This document shows positions 37,838 to 46,840 of a stretch of 64,000 nucleotides of DNA, one piece after another. The notes beneath the pieces were generated by a model. The model worked only from the letters and a program-made list of their open reading frames with translations, ran no database searches and was not told the origin of the DNA. Both the position numbers and the translations under genes were made by a program. The stretch spans positions 1,178,001-1,242,000 of the forward strand of contig JBBCIN010000001.1 in NCBI GenBank assembly GCA_037200885.1, written 5' to 3'. The DNA is from PMG-095 sp037200885. GTDB lineage: Bacteria; Myxococcota_A; Polyangia; Polyangiales; Polyangiaceae. The stretch's first letter is position 1; each line of letters begins with the position of its first letter.

Positions 37838-38950
37838 CTACATATCGTCCCAGCCCGTGCTGGTGGCGGCTCCGAGGACTGCGTGTACGGCGTACACCTT
37901 GCCGCCGTACATCTTGAACATGTGCATGTCGGCGTTGCCCATGAAGAAGTCGAACCCGACCCCGATCCCCGTCTCGACGTCGGAGAAGACGGCGTGGGAC
38001 TTGATCACGTCACCCGTGGGATCTCCTGCCTGGCAGCTGGCCCCTAGAGTACAAGCTCCGGGAGAGTTGCCGTTTTCCAGGCGCTTGCAGTTCGCGTCGG
38101 GGTTGCAAACGCCCGCCGGGAAGGCCTTGAAGTACTTGGTCATCCAGGCGTTCATTTCCTTCGGCGTATTTCGCATCGCCTCGGGGACGGCCGTTTCCCA
38201 CATCACGGTCGCGTCGCTCATGATGATTGCGTCGGGCTTCGACGGGTAGTTCGAGCCGGAGACCTTGTAGTCGCCGGCTCGAACCGCGATGGTCTCGATC
38301 TCGGTGATCTTCTGGCCCACGATCTTCAGACGAAGCGCCACTGGGAGATCGCTGCTGTCTTCGGGCACCACGGCTTCACTGGCGGTGTTGCACCCGTCGG
38401 TGTCGAGCGCGCTCTTGTAGTACTTGACCGTGCCGGCGGTCTTCCACAGACCATCTTGGCCCACCATGATCGCCTTGCCATTTTCGGTCGCCTTCACGCT
38501 GTCCGCGAGTGGTAACCCGGCCGAGGAATGTGCGGCCAGGGCCGTGAAATACGCCGCGAGCGTGCTCTTCAGGAAGTCGCGCGAGCAGGTGCCGTCCGAT
38601 GTGCTCATGCCGCCGCTGCCTCCGCCGCCCGTCGTGGCGGGCGCGCCGCTGCCCCCGACCGCTCCGCCGTTGCTCGTTCCGCCGGGGCCGGTCGTGCTGC
38701 TCGAGCCCGCGCTGCCTGCTACGCCGCTGCCGCCGTTCGACGTGACAGTCCCGCCGGCGCCGGCGCCGGCGCCGGCACTGCCGGGCGTTCCGCCCGAGCT
38801 ACTGCTCGGCGCGCCGGCACCGCTGCCCGCGGCACTGGTGCCGCCATTGTCGTTGCTCGTTTTCGGCGCGTCGCTGCTGCAACCCGCGAGCACGAGAAAG
38901 GCGGCACAGCACACCTTCACAGAGCGAGACGATAAACGCACGAACTTCAT
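37838..38950 (-). CDS. Secreted lipoprotein with SnoaL-like/DUF8021-like C-terminal domain
   Basis: 370 residues. Lipobox FLVLAGC (Cys about 24), a Gly/Ser/Ala linker to about 118, then a domain of about 250 residues: FLKSTLAAYFTALAAHSSAG, ENGKAIMVGQDGLWKTAG, LRLKIVGQKITEIETIAVRAGD, then a Cys-rich NPDANCKRLENGN segment and FDFFMGNADMHMFKMYGGKV. The layout (a helix-rich start, DGxW, a KITEIE strand and a second SnoaL-like half ending with the phrase on ligand and product) resembles DUF8021 proteins known mainly from fungi. Function unknown. It is divergent from the isochorismatase-fold gene. Confidence 0.6.
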   Translation of the reverse strand: MKFVRLSSRSVKVCCAAFLVLAGCSSDAPKTSNDNGGTSAAGSGAGAPSSSSGGTPGSAGAGAGAGGTVTSNGGSGVAGSAGSSSTTGPGGTSNGGAVGGSGAPATTGGGGSGGMSTSDGTCSRDFLKSTLAAYFTALAAHSSAGLPLADSVKATENGKAIMVGQDGLWKTAGTVKYYKSALDTDGCNTASEAVVPEDSSDLPVALRLKIVGQKITEIETIAVRAGDYKVSGSNYPSKPDAIIMSDATVMWETAVPEAMRNTPKEMNAWMTKYFKAFPAGVCNPDANCKRLENGNSPGACTLGASCQAGDPTGDVIKSHAVFSDVETGIGVGFDFFMGNADMHMFKMYGGKVYAVHAVLGAATSTGWDDM

Positions 38951-39197
38951 TGAGCGACCTCATGCGCCGCAGGCCTCAGATCGGCGGCCCTGGCGACGTT
39001 GCTTTGCTTCGGCTGCCGCGGCGAGTTTTCGCCGATCAGCTGGAACGAACAATACCCGAATCTGCCGCCGATGCTGCGGGGAATGCGCCGGATACAACGT
39101 GGCAGCGATGCCGATCGCAACTTCGCTTCTCATCACAGCAGGAAATTTCTCCGCTCGCTGTCGAGCGCAACTAGGCTCATCGGTTAAAGTCGAGCTC

Positions 39198-39791
39198 ATG
39201 AGAACCGCATTGATCATCGGTGACATCCAACGCGGCATCACGGGCGCCTACCCCTTCGCGCGCCAAGTCCTTCCACCGCTGACCGAGCTGCTGCCACGCG
39301 CTCGAGCGGCCGGCGTGCTGGTCGTGTTCGTTCACATCGCGTTCCGCGCGAACCGAACGGATCTTCCGCCGGGCAACGCGCTGTTTTCCGCCTTCTTCGA
39401 AGCAGGGGACAGCTTCCACGAAGGCACGGCCGGAAGCGAGATCGACCTGCCCGTCCAGGACGAGGACGTCGTCGTACTGAAGCGCCGGGCAAGCGCGTTC
39501 GCCGGGACGGACCTGGAGCTCGTGCTGCGCGCCCACGCCATCGACACCATCGCTGTCGCCGGAGTGGCCACCAGCGCGATGGTCGCCGCAACCTGTTACG
39601 ACGCAGCCGATCGCGGTTATCGGGTGACCGTGCTCCGCGATGGCTGCGCCGATAGCGACCCCACCATGCAGGACTTCTTCATGGACAAAGTGTTCCCCAG
39701 CCGCGCGCACGAAGTCGTCTCGTGTGCGGAGTGGCTCGCCGACCCGGAGCGGGGCGATCGCGATCCAGCAACGCACCTCGTAGGGCGCTGA
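39198..39791 (+). CDS. Isochorismatase-fold (cysteine hydrolase-like) protein
   Basis: 197 residues from ATG 39198. The start ALIIGDIQRGITGAYPF supplies the catalytic Asp, VVLKRRASAF the Lys, and IAVAGVATSAMVAATCYDAADRGY the nucleophile loop. In true cysteine hydrolases that loop is GxxTxxCV; here Ala-Met-Val occupies the place, a variant seen in a subset of the superfamily, so hydrolase activity is uncertain. The last 13 codons lie inside a dispersed repeat (39752 on), which supplies the C-terminus and stop. It converges with the fibro-slime gene, and the hairpin at 39816 lies between. Confidence 0.8.
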   Translation: MRTALIIGDIQRGITGAYPFARQVLPPLTELLPRARAAGVLVVFVHIAFRANRTDLPPGNALFSAFFEAGDSFHEGTAGSEIDLPVQDEDVVVLKRRASAFAGTDLELVLRAHAIDTIAVAGVATSAMVAATCYDAADRGYRVTVLRDGCADSDPTMQDFFMDKVFPSRAHEVVSCAEWLADPERGDRDPATHLVGR

Positions 39792-39857
39792 GTTTCACCC
39801 GCGAACCCGCCTCAGAAACGAAAAACGGAGTTCGACTTCGAACTCCGTTTTTCGTTT
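39752..39857 (-). repeat. Dispersed terminator-associated repeat, copy 1
   Basis: One of three related copies (others 42261 and 50208). All share a GGGCGATCGCGATCCAGCA box, a variable base, CGCACC, a GTAGGGCGC-like box, a spacer of about 30 bases with CAGCCGC or similar, and an A-rich/T-rich hairpin with core ACGGAGT...ACTCCGT. In this copy the box forms the last 13 codons of the isochorismatase-fold gene. On the minus strand the order is gene end, hairpin, box, as in the other two copies. Confidence 0.8.
39816..39857. terminator. Perfect 20-bp inverted repeat, bidirectional terminator
   Basis: AAACGAAAAACGGAGTTCGA (39816-39835) pairs without mismatch with 39838-39857, leaving only two central bases. 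The arms end in A-rich and T-rich tracts, so RNA from either strand forms a stem followed by U residues. It lies between the convergent isochorismatase-fold and fibro-slime genes. Confidence 0.85.
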
Positions 39858-39900
39858 GGAAGACCGGGCAGCGTGGCCCGAGCAAACCCCAGAATTCAGC

Positions 39901-42075
39901 TCATTTCGGCGGAGCGAGCTGGCGGCAGCCCGCGCACACGAGGTCGCCACCAGGGCCGGTGTCACATTGCTCGGGGTCTTGAACCACTCCGTCACCGCAG
40001 AACGGTCCGAGCTTGCACCCGGGAGCGCACTCTCCGTATCCGCCGTCGTTAACGCCGTCATCGCACTCCTCGCCAAAGCTCAGGATGCCGTCGCCGCAAA
40101 CCGCGCTGCAGTCACTGGGTGTTGCTTCGAAGCCTGAGAGCGTCAGCTTGAACGAGGAGCCGAACCGCTTACGCTCGGCTTGGAAGACGACGATCTTGTA
40201 CACGTTGCCCACCGTGAGCCCGAATTTAGCCGCGGACGCGGCGTTGATCGTGACCGTGCCATCCATCGGCACGTGGATGCCGCCGAGGTCCACCGCGAGG
40301 TGACCGTTGATGTACACGAAAACGTCGTCGTCGCCCGTGAAGTCGAGGCGCGCGTTGGTGTCCTGGTCATAGCGGAACCAGTACTGCACTTCGCTCGTGA
40401 ACGAGAAATTGTGCTTCTTGGCGCCCGGGAAGACCGTCGACTCGGCGGGCCAGCCGTTGTAGCCGTACTGTGCGGGAAGCTGGGCAATGTCCAGGTCTGC
40501 GGTGGGCCCCGTCACACTGTCGACGGGGAAGAACAGCGGGGTGCCATCGTACGAAACCACTTTGCCGCCCGTGCAAAACTGAGTCGGACTGTAGCTGCAG
40601 GGTTTGCAATCGGCAACGCAGGTAGCGGTCTGCGCGTCGAACGTCGTCTGGCAATCGGTGTCGCACTTGGTTGCAGTGGCAGTGAGGCCGTCGATGGTCA
40701 TTTGCTGGGCAGCGATCTGCGCTTCCAGCATCGCAATCGCCGCCGTGTCCGGGGTCGCCGCGGCCTGGGCCTGCGTCAGTTGGTTCTGCAGCTGCGTGAG
40801 CGGGTTGCCGGCTTGAGTCACGGCGTCGTGCTGTGGCCGGCACACGTTGTCGCATTGGAGGGTGTTGCGTCCGCGCGCGGCGCAGCCCGCCTGGCAGCCC
40901 GCTTGCGTTGTCGTGTTGGGAACTTGCTGCTCCCCGCTGGCTGGCGTTGGCGCCACGGTTACGGTTAGCTTTTCGCCATTCGCGCCGAAACGGTTCACGT
41001 AGCCGCCGCTGCCATTGTCGTAGAGCACGAGGTTGCCGACGACCTTGACCACTCCGGTGTCGTCGCGAAACCAGCGCGCAAACGATTGCGCGGACGCGAT
41101 GCACGCGTTCGCGGGCGCAGTGCCGAATACCGGGCGCCCATCGGCATCGAGCTTATCTTGCGCGATGCCAGGGACGATCGGGTTGGGGGCTTTGGGCGGA
41201 ATGGCCTCGGGGATGCCGCACGTCGTGTCGGGATAGACGGGCCTGTTGAAGTCGGGCTCTGTGCCCGCGAAATCGCGGAAAATAGCCGGCACCCGCAGCA
41301 CACACTGGCCGTTGACCTTCTCACACTGAGCGACCTGTTTGCAGGTGAAGCCGGTCTCGACCTTGCACGTCGAAGAGCAGCCGTCGCCGTCAATCGTGTT
41401 GCCGTCGTCGCAATCTTCGTTGATCAGCAGGCCATCACCGCAGCCGGACGTGCAGGATTCCCCTGAACAGTTCGGTTCACGCAGGCAGAGCGCGGAGCAG
41501 CCGTCGAACGGGGTCGTGTTGCCGTCATCGCAACTCTCGGCGCCCTCGACGATGCCGTTGCCGCATTGGGCGTCCGTGCACACGCTCGGCGCCCCTGCAC
41601 ACTTCTTGCCGAGCTCCACTCGGCAGCGCTCGGAGCAGCCATCGCCGGGGACCACGTTGCCATCGTCACACTGTTCACTGGCAGCCACGACGCCGTCTCC
41701 GCAGCGCGCGATCGCCCGACACGGCTGGCCCGCATTGGGGCAGCTGAAGCCCCGCTCCACGGTCAGGCAGGCTGCGTTGCAACCATCACCGGACACGCGG
41801 TTGCCATCGTCGCACGCCTCGTCCGAGGTCAGAGTGCCATCACCGCAGCCTGGAGGCGCGACCTGCGGGGGCGGCGTGTCGTCGACGGCAAGGTCGACCT
41901 TTCCGCTCGAACCCGTGTTCGGGCCTGCTCCTCCGGTCGGATCCGAATTGCCGGTTCCTCCCCCCGCAACCGTACTCCGGGATACGGGTGCGTTCTCAGA
42001 ACCGCAGGCCGCGACGAGAAACCCAAAAAGCAGCCCCGACGCGAGTCGGGTAATAAGACGGTGCGAATTGCCCAT
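39901..42075 (-). CDS. Fibro-slime/DUF4215 Cys-rich surface lipoprotein
   Basis: 724 residues from ATG 42075, preferred to 42117 because it places a lipoprotein leader at the N-terminus (LLFGFLVAAC, Cys about 24). After a linker come four DUF4215/Myxo-disulfide repeats (CGDG...CDDGN...GDGC...C) at about 75-245. A fibro-slime domain with PA14-like features occupies about 260-640: IFRDFAGTEPDFNRP, LPAQYGYNGWPAES, VQYWFRYDQDTNARLDFTGD, DDVFVYINGHLAVDLGGIH. A helical insert of about 70 residues in its middle carries four closely spaced Cys pairs. Two more Cys repeats end the protein. Such proteins occur in myxobacterial and slime-mould matrices; sugar binding in the cell coat is inferred. Confidence 0.85.
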   Translation of the reverse strand: MGNSHRLITRLASGLLFGFLVAACGSENAPVSRSTVAGGGTGNSDPTGGAGPNTGSSGKVDLAVDDTPPPQVAPPGCGDGTLTSDEACDDGNRVSGDGCNAACLTVERGFSCPNAGQPCRAIARCGDGVVAASEQCDDGNVVPGDGCSERCRVELGKKCAGAPSVCTDAQCGNGIVEGAESCDDGNTTPFDGCSALCLREPNCSGESCTSGCGDGLLINEDCDDGNTIDGDGCSSTCKVETGFTCKQVAQCEKVNGQCVLRVPAIFRDFAGTEPDFNRPVYPDTTCGIPEAIPPKAPNPIVPGIAQDKLDADGRPVFGTAPANACIASAQSFARWFRDDTGVVKVVGNLVLYDNGSGGYVNRFGANGEKLTVTVAPTPASGEQQVPNTTTQAGCQAGCAARGRNTLQCDNVCRPQHDAVTQAGNPLTQLQNQLTQAQAAATPDTAAIAMLEAQIAAQQMTIDGLTATATKCDTDCQTTFDAQTATCVADCKPCSYSPTQFCTGGKVVSYDGTPLFFPVDSVTGPTADLDIAQLPAQYGYNGWPAESTVFPGAKKHNFSFTSEVQYWFRYDQDTNARLDFTGDDDVFVYINGHLAVDLGGIHVPMDGTVTINAASAAKFGLTVGNVYKIVVFQAERKRFGSSFKLTLSGFEATPSDCSAVCGDGILSFGEECDDGVNDGGYGECAPGCKLGPFCGDGVVQDPEQCDTGPGGDLVCAGCRQLAPPK

Positions 42076-42260
42076 GACAGTGGCTTCTTTCTGCCACGGC
42101 CACACTCGGGGATCCATGAGCGTTTCGGAGATAAAGCGAGAAGTCTCTCTGTCCTCTTTTCAATTTTGCACACTCACGTGCATTTGCTTCCAAGAAAGGT
42201 GGGGACGCCTGAGGCTGCCCGGGCGCTTCGACGCTGCACCGGGTGGCGCCCCTAGCTTTT

Positions 42261-42376
42261 GGGCGATCGCGATCCAGCAGCGCACCCCGTAGGGCGCGGA
42301 GTCTCAGCCGCGGGGTCCCCTCACGAACGAAAAACGGAGTTCGAATTCGTACTCCGTTTTCCGCTTTCCGTTTCAA
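42261..42376 (-). repeat. Dispersed terminator-associated repeat, copy 2
   Basis: Box GGGCGATCGCGATCCAGCAG at 42261, then CGCACCCCGTAGGGCGC, spacer, and a hairpin at 42331-42360 (AAAACGGAGT with ACTCCGTTTT, the interior also largely self-complementary around CGAATTCG). It lies about 90 bases downstream of the minus-strand alcohol dehydrogenase gene, whose transcript it probably ends. Confidence 0.75.
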
Positions 42377-42467
42377 GGGAGGGGCGCGGCGACACTCGTT
42401 CGCTTCAGTCAGTCGCGGCGCCGATGGAGTCGCGAGCAAATGCGACGGTAACATCGGGGGACGTAGC

Positions 42468-43502
42468 TCAGTTACGGCGCATATCGAGTACGAAGCGGTA
42501 GCGCACGTCCGCCTTCTCCAAGCGCTCGAACGCGGTCGCGATCTGCACCGGCCTCACCAGCTCGATGTCGGCCACGATGTTGTGCTTCCCGCAGAACTCG
42601 AGCATCTCGCGCGTGACAGTGGTGCCGCCCGCGCCCGAGCTGGCCAAGCTGCGTCGTCCCATGGCCAGGGTGAAGGAAGAAAACTCGTACTTGTCGGGCA
42701 AACCGACCGAGCACAGCGTTCCGTCGAGCTTGAGCGCGGTCAACATGGGATCGAGCGGGTAGGTGACAGCGACGGTGTCCAGAATGAAGTCCATGCGATA
42801 GGCCTGAGCGGCCATCTGCTTGGCGTCCGTGGACAGGACCGACTCGTGAGCGCCGAGGGCCAGCGCCGATTCGGCCTTTTTCGGCGAGGTCGTGAACGCG
42901 ACCACGTGCGCTCCCAGTGCGCGGGCGAACTTGACCCCCAAGTGCCCGAGCCCGCCGATGCCGACGATACCGACCGTCGTCCCGGGCCCCACCTTCCAAT
43001 GGCGGAGCGGCGAGAACATGGTCACGCCCGCGCACAATAGCGGCGCCGTCGCCGCGAGGTCCAGATTCTCCGGCACGTGGTGCACGAAGCGCTCGTCAGC
43101 CACGTAGTCCGAAGAGTAGCCGCCGCGCGTGCGCGTGCCGTCGACGCGATCGATGCCGTCATAGGTGTTGGTCGGAAACCTGCGGCAGTAAATCTCGTCC
43201 CCGCGCAAACATGGCTCGCACTCTCGACACGAATCCACCATCACGCCGATCGCGACCCGATCACCGATCTTGAACTTCGAAACCTCCGGACCGATCGCCC
43301 GCACCATACCCACGATTTCGTGCCCGGGCACCATGGGGAACTCCTGGCCCCACTTGCCGATCATGTGGATATCCGTGTGGCAGATCCCGCAGTAAGCGAT
43401 GTCTAGCGCCACGTCGTGCGCACGCAGCGCCCGGCGTTCGAAGTTGAACGGGACGATCGCCCCGTTCCGCTCGAGAGCGGCAAATCCAGCGGTGGGTGAC
43501 AT
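42468..43502 (-). CDS. Zinc-dependent NADP alcohol dehydrogenase (YahK/cinnamyl-alcohol type)
   Basis: 344 residues; AAGGAG sits 6 bases before the ATG. Catalytic zinc ligands are in YCGICHTDIH (Cys38 or Cys41 region) and GHE (about 60-62), with the third near CAGVT. Structural zinc ligands are in DSCRECEPCLRGDEIYC. The Rossmann motif is GIGGLGHLGVKFARALG, followed by TTSPKK, typical of NADP-preferring cinnamyl-alcohol-type enzymes reducing aldehydes. It is divergent from a TetR regulator gene, with palindromes in the 70-base gap, so the enzyme is probably induced by an aldehyde or alcohol through that repressor. Confidence 0.92.
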   Translation of the reverse strand: MSPTAGFAALERNGAIVPFNFERRALRAHDVALDIAYCGICHTDIHMIGKWGQEFPMVPGHEIVGMVRAIGPEVSKFKIGDRVAIGVMVDSCRECEPCLRGDEIYCRRFPTNTYDGIDRVDGTRTRGGYSSDYVADERFVHHVPENLDLAATAPLLCAGVTMFSPLRHWKVGPGTTVGIVGIGGLGHLGVKFARALGAHVVAFTTSPKKAESALALGAHESVLSTDAKQMAAQAYRMDFILDTVAVTYPLDPMLTALKLDGTLCSVGLPDKYEFSSFTLAMGRRSLASSGAGGTTVTREMLEFCGKHNIVADIELVRPVQIATAFERLEKADVRYRFVLDMRRN

Positions 43503-43511
43503 GGGAGCTCC

Positions 43512-43565
43512 TTACAGATATGGTCGATGTGTAAAGTCACTATGGCGTCCTTACAAACTTTGTAA
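43512..43565. promoter_or_regulatory. TetR-type operators between adh and tetR genes
   Basis: TTACAAACTTTGTAA at 43551-43565 is a perfect palindrome (7+1+7). A second imperfect copy has half-sites TTACA (43512-43516) and TGTAA (43530-43534), and a further TGTAA-like half-site abuts the tetR start. They lie within the 70-base gap between divergent genes, next to both starts, where a repressor would block both promoters. Confidence 0.7.
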
Positions 43566-43572
43566 AGTGTAA

Positions 43573-44127
43573 ATGGAGCCCAAGGAGCAAAAAATCCTCA
43601 CGGCGGCGTACCGGCTGTTCAATCAGCACGGCTTTCGCAAGGTAACGATGAGCGACATCGCCGAGGCGGCGGAAATGTCACGCCCCTCCTTGTACGCCGC
43701 ATTCGACAACAAAGAAGCCGTGTTCAACGCCATCGGCATGCAGCACAACGCCAGCTGCGAGCTCGCGCTGGCCGAGCGCCTGCCCAAAGCAACCAACCTT
43801 CGCGCGCGCTTGGAGGTGTTGTTCGCGATCTGGATCATCGAGCCCTTCGCCTCGGTGATCGACTCCCCCGCCGGTCTCGATCTACTCGGCAACTCCGCCG
43901 CGTACGCTCCTGAAGCCGTCGCCCACACCTACCAACGCTTCGAGCATCACCTAGCCACGCTGCTCAAGTCGGAGCTCACCGGCAAGCGCAACGGCATGAC
44001 CGCCCGCGATCTCGCCCACATCATGATGCTCGCCACCAAGGGCCTCAAGGCATCCACCTCGACGGTGACCGAGCTACGGCGGATGACGAACGGCTTGATT
44101 GCAATGGCGATCGCGACCGCACATTGA
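43573..44127 (+). CDS. TetR/AcrR family transcriptional regulator
   Basis: 184 residues. The N-terminal helix-turn-helix domain is typical: QKILTAAYRLFNQHGFRKVTM, then DIAEAAEMSRPSLYAAFDNK. The C-terminal ligand domain is variable and unassigned. Its close divergent position and the shared palindromes indicate that it represses itself and the alcohol dehydrogenase gene. The inducer is not known; the neighbouring enzyme suggests an aldehyde or related compound. Confidence 0.92.
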   Translation: MEPKEQKILTAAYRLFNQHGFRKVTMSDIAEAAEMSRPSLYAAFDNKEAVFNAIGMQHNASCELALAERLPKATNLRARLEVLFAIWIIEPFASVIDSPAGLDLLGNSAAYAPEAVAHTYQRFEHHLATLLKSELTGKRNGMTARDLAHIMMLATKGLKASTSTVTELRRMTNGLIAMAIATAH

Positions 44128-44152
44128 AGTGCTCAGGCGAGTGCTAACGCCG

Positions 44153-46159
44153 TCAAACTGACTCGCAGAGCTGGGGGAGAGAGAACAAAAACGTCGCGCC
44201 GGGTCCCTCATTCGCTTCGGCCCAGATGCGACCGTGATGCCGCTCGATGATCGATCGACAGATGGACAGTCCAATGCCCATTCCGTCGGGCTTCGTCGTG
44301 TAGAAGGCCTCGAACAGGTTGCTCTTGCTCGCCAGGTCGAAACCCGCGCCAACATCGCGCACCGTCACGCGCACACCCTCGCCGGCCTCCGCTTCGGTTC
44401 GGAGCAGCAAGTGCCGCGGGCGGCCGTGCACGCCCAGCATCGCGTCCGCGCCGTTGCGAAGCAGGTTGAGAATCACCTGTTGGAGTTGGATGCGATCGCC
44501 GGCGACTCGCGGTAGCTCGTCCGCGAGCGCAGACTGCAGGACGACTCCGTTTCTCTGCAGCTCACTCAACGACAGCGCGATGACTTCGCGCGTCGCTTCG
44601 TTGAGATCGAGTGGCTCGAGCGTGAGCTCACTTTTGCTGTACAGCGCCCGGAGTCGGTTGATCACCTCCGCGGCGCGATTGCTGTCGCGAATCGTTCGCT
44701 TCGCTGTCTGACGCGCGCCGTCCACGTTCGGAGGCTCGGCATCGAGCATCCGAAGACAGGCGCCCACGTTGGTGATGATACCCGAGAGCGGTTGACTGAC
44801 CTCGTGCGCGATCGAAGCGGTCAGAATGCTGAGGGATCCAACTCGCGCGACGTGAGCGAGCTCGGTGCGAGCTCTATTCAGGGCCTCCTCCCGAACCTTG
44901 CTCTCCGTCACGTCTTGCAACGCGCCAACCATTACGGGTCGGCCTTCGATCCACTCCATGGCATGGGCGGCGCCACGCACGTGTTTCTCGACGTTTGCGT
45001 GGGTCACGATCCTAAAGGCGAAATCGACATTCACACCCGTAATTGCGCGCGAGATTGCGCTTTCGAACGAAGGCAGATCGTCCGAGTGGATCAGCTCCCG
45101 AATCGCCTGCATCGTGATCTTGGTTCCACGCTCCAGACCCAGAATGCGATGCGCCTCCTCCGACCAGGTGTGCTGTTCATGCAAGTCGGTGATGAAGCTG
45201 CCGGTCTGGCTGAGCCGCTGGGCCTGGGTGAAACTGTCGTACGCGCGCCTGAGCTCTGTCTCTGCGCGTTTGCGGGCCTCGATGTCGGTGTTGATGCCGT
45301 ACCACTTGGCGATGTTTCCCGCTTCATCGCGCAGCGGCTTCGCGCGTTGGAGAAACCAGCGGTACTCACCGTCGCCCCTGCGCACTCGTGCCTCTGCCTC
45401 GCCCGGCAGCCCGGACGCGATGCTGCGCTGCCACGCGGCCACGAACTGATCGATGTCGTCGGGATGCACCGTGCCCGTCCAGCCCCAAGCGCTCACGTCC
45501 TTCGCGCTGAGACCGACGTAATCCAAATACTGCCGGTTGAAGAACTCGGGGGTTCCGTCCGCATGGGCCGACCAGGCCATCGCGGGAATGCTGTCCACGA
45601 TTTCGCGCGACTCATGCTCGCGTTCCCGAAGCTCGCGATAGAGCTGCGCGTTCTCCAGCGAGATCGCTGCCTCGGAGGCAAGTAGCTCCAGCAGGGCCGT
45701 GCGTGCAGAAGTGAAGACGCCCGAGGTCAGGCTATTTTCGAGGTAAATGACTGCGACCAGCCGGGACTGCTTCAATAACGGCATGCAAAGCGCTGAACGC
45801 GTGTTGTGCCGGCGTAGATAGTCGTCATCGCGGAACAGGTCGGTCAGGGCGGAACGATCATCCAACACCACCGTCTCCGAGGTGCGCACGACGTAGTTGA
45901 AGACCGATTGCGGTAAAACCTCGGCGGTCAGCGGCGATTGCCGCAGAACGACGTCCGCCCCACTGCTGCGGACCTGGGCCTCGGCCTCGATGCGATAGCT
46001 GCCCGCTCTCGGAAATATCAGGAGCCCACGTTCTGCGCCCGCATGCTCGAGCGCCAAGCGCATCATCGTGGCGACCAGCGACTCGAGGTCGGTCTCTCGT
46101 GAAACTGCCTGCGATACTTTCAGAACGGTCGCGAGATCCCAGTGCTCCAGCGGAGACAC
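44153..46159 (-). CDS. Sensor histidine kinase part of a trifunctional kinase (GAF, PAS, HisKA, HATPase)
   Basis: 668 residues in this frame. Order: GAF (about 20-175, with EHAGAERGLLIFPRAGSYRI and ALCMPLLKQSRLVAVIYLENS), PAS with PAC (about 185-310), second PAS-like domain (about 312-425), HisKA with His in TASIAHEVSQPL, HATPase_c with LLRNGADAM, DVGAGFD, FEAFYTTKPDGMGIGLS. The GAF start EHWDLATVLKVSQAVS is exactly how the C-terminal third of fused Ser/Thr kinase-ATPase-histidine kinase proteins begins. The two upstream thirds are at 46693-50052, separated by a frameshifted stretch. The ATG at 46159 may therefore not be a native start. Confidence 0.88.
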   Translation of the reverse strand: MSPLEHWDLATVLKVSQAVSRETDLESLVATMMRLALEHAGAERGLLIFPRAGSYRIEAEAQVRSSGADVVLRQSPLTAEVLPQSVFNYVVRTSETVVLDDRSALTDLFRDDDYLRRHNTRSALCMPLLKQSRLVAVIYLENSLTSGVFTSARTALLELLASEAAISLENAQLYRELREREHESREIVDSIPAMAWSAHADGTPEFFNRQYLDYVGLSAKDVSAWGWTGTVHPDDIDQFVAAWQRSIASGLPGEAEARVRRGDGEYRWFLQRAKPLRDEAGNIAKWYGINTDIEARKRAETELRRAYDSFTQAQRLSQTGSFITDLHEQHTWSEEAHRILGLERGTKITMQAIRELIHSDDLPSFESAISRAITGVNVDFAFRIVTHANVEKHVRGAAHAMEWIEGRPVMVGALQDVTESKVREEALNRARTELAHVARVGSLSILTASIAHEVSQPLSGIITNVGACLRMLDAEPPNVDGARQTAKRTIRDSNRAAEVINRLRALYSKSELTLEPLDLNEATREVIALSLSELQRNGVVLQSALADELPRVAGDRIQLQQVILNLLRNGADAMLGVHGRPRHLLLRTEAEAGEGVRVTVRDVGAGFDLASKSNLFEAFYTTKPDGMGIGLSICRSIIERHHGRIWAEANEGPGATFLFSLPQLCESV

Positions 46160-46840
46160 TGAACCGTCCGTGCAGGATCGGTGCGGGGCTGACTTTCGCG
46201 GAGGTACGGATAATGCTCATCGAGCTGTCGCGCCTTCCCATCGGCGCCCCAGCGCAGATAGCACTGGCGCGCGTCTCGCATGTACGTCTTTGCGAATCTT
46301 GTCGAACCCGCGGGCTTCGTAAAAGCAGGCCGCGCGTTCGGTCGCCAGCGCCTCATTTTGCACGAAACCGCTGCTCTGCGCCGAACGAAATGGACTGCTC
46401 GAAGAGCCGCATCGCGTCGAGCTCGCGTCCTTCGAGCCGCGCGATCTCAGCGCCCAGCAAAGCTGCGCGTTCTCGAAGTTCTCGGGGCAGTGCCGCGCCA
46501 ATCATCGAGCTGCCGGTGGTGTGTGATCAGCGCCTCCAGGTGCAGCCGCCGCTGAATCGGATCTGCAAAGTCCCCACAGGCGCGGCATGCGCGAGCGCGC
46601 TGTACAGCTCATACTCGGCCAACCTCACCAGCGCGGCCGATGACGCGAGGAGCGCTCGTGCACGCCGCGAAGCATCGACGGCCGCCGCGTATTCACCGGC
46701 GAAGACGCGAGCCTGCAGCACGCGAATCCAATACCAGCACTCGAACACGCGCGCGTGCGGCTGATTCTCGAAATGGCTTTGTAGTCGGCGCTCGTCGAAA
46801 CGGTCGTCGTCGAGCGATCCGAATTGCCGCGTGAAGACCG
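46160..46840 (-). pseudogene. Frameshifted linker of the trifunctional kinase gene
   Basis: Conserved linker residues can be followed across seven frame changes at about 46831, 46575, 46498, 46468, 46375, 46295 and 46175. In order they read TRQFGSLDDDRFDERRLQ, GDFADPIQRRLHLEAL, CPENFEN, LLGAEIARLEGRELDAMRLF, GFVQNEALATERAACFYEA, YMRDARQCYLRWGADGKARQ and SVSPLEHWDLATVLK. This is the expected tail of the helical-repeat region of the family. Amino-acid similarity is intact between breaks; only the frame is lost. Confidence 0.8.

Noticed and set aside
38424..39197. Upstream extension of the isochorismatase-fold frame.
   Set aside because: It is antisense to the Gly/Ser-rich lipoprotein gene at 37838-38950 and is Pro/Ala-rich nonsense.
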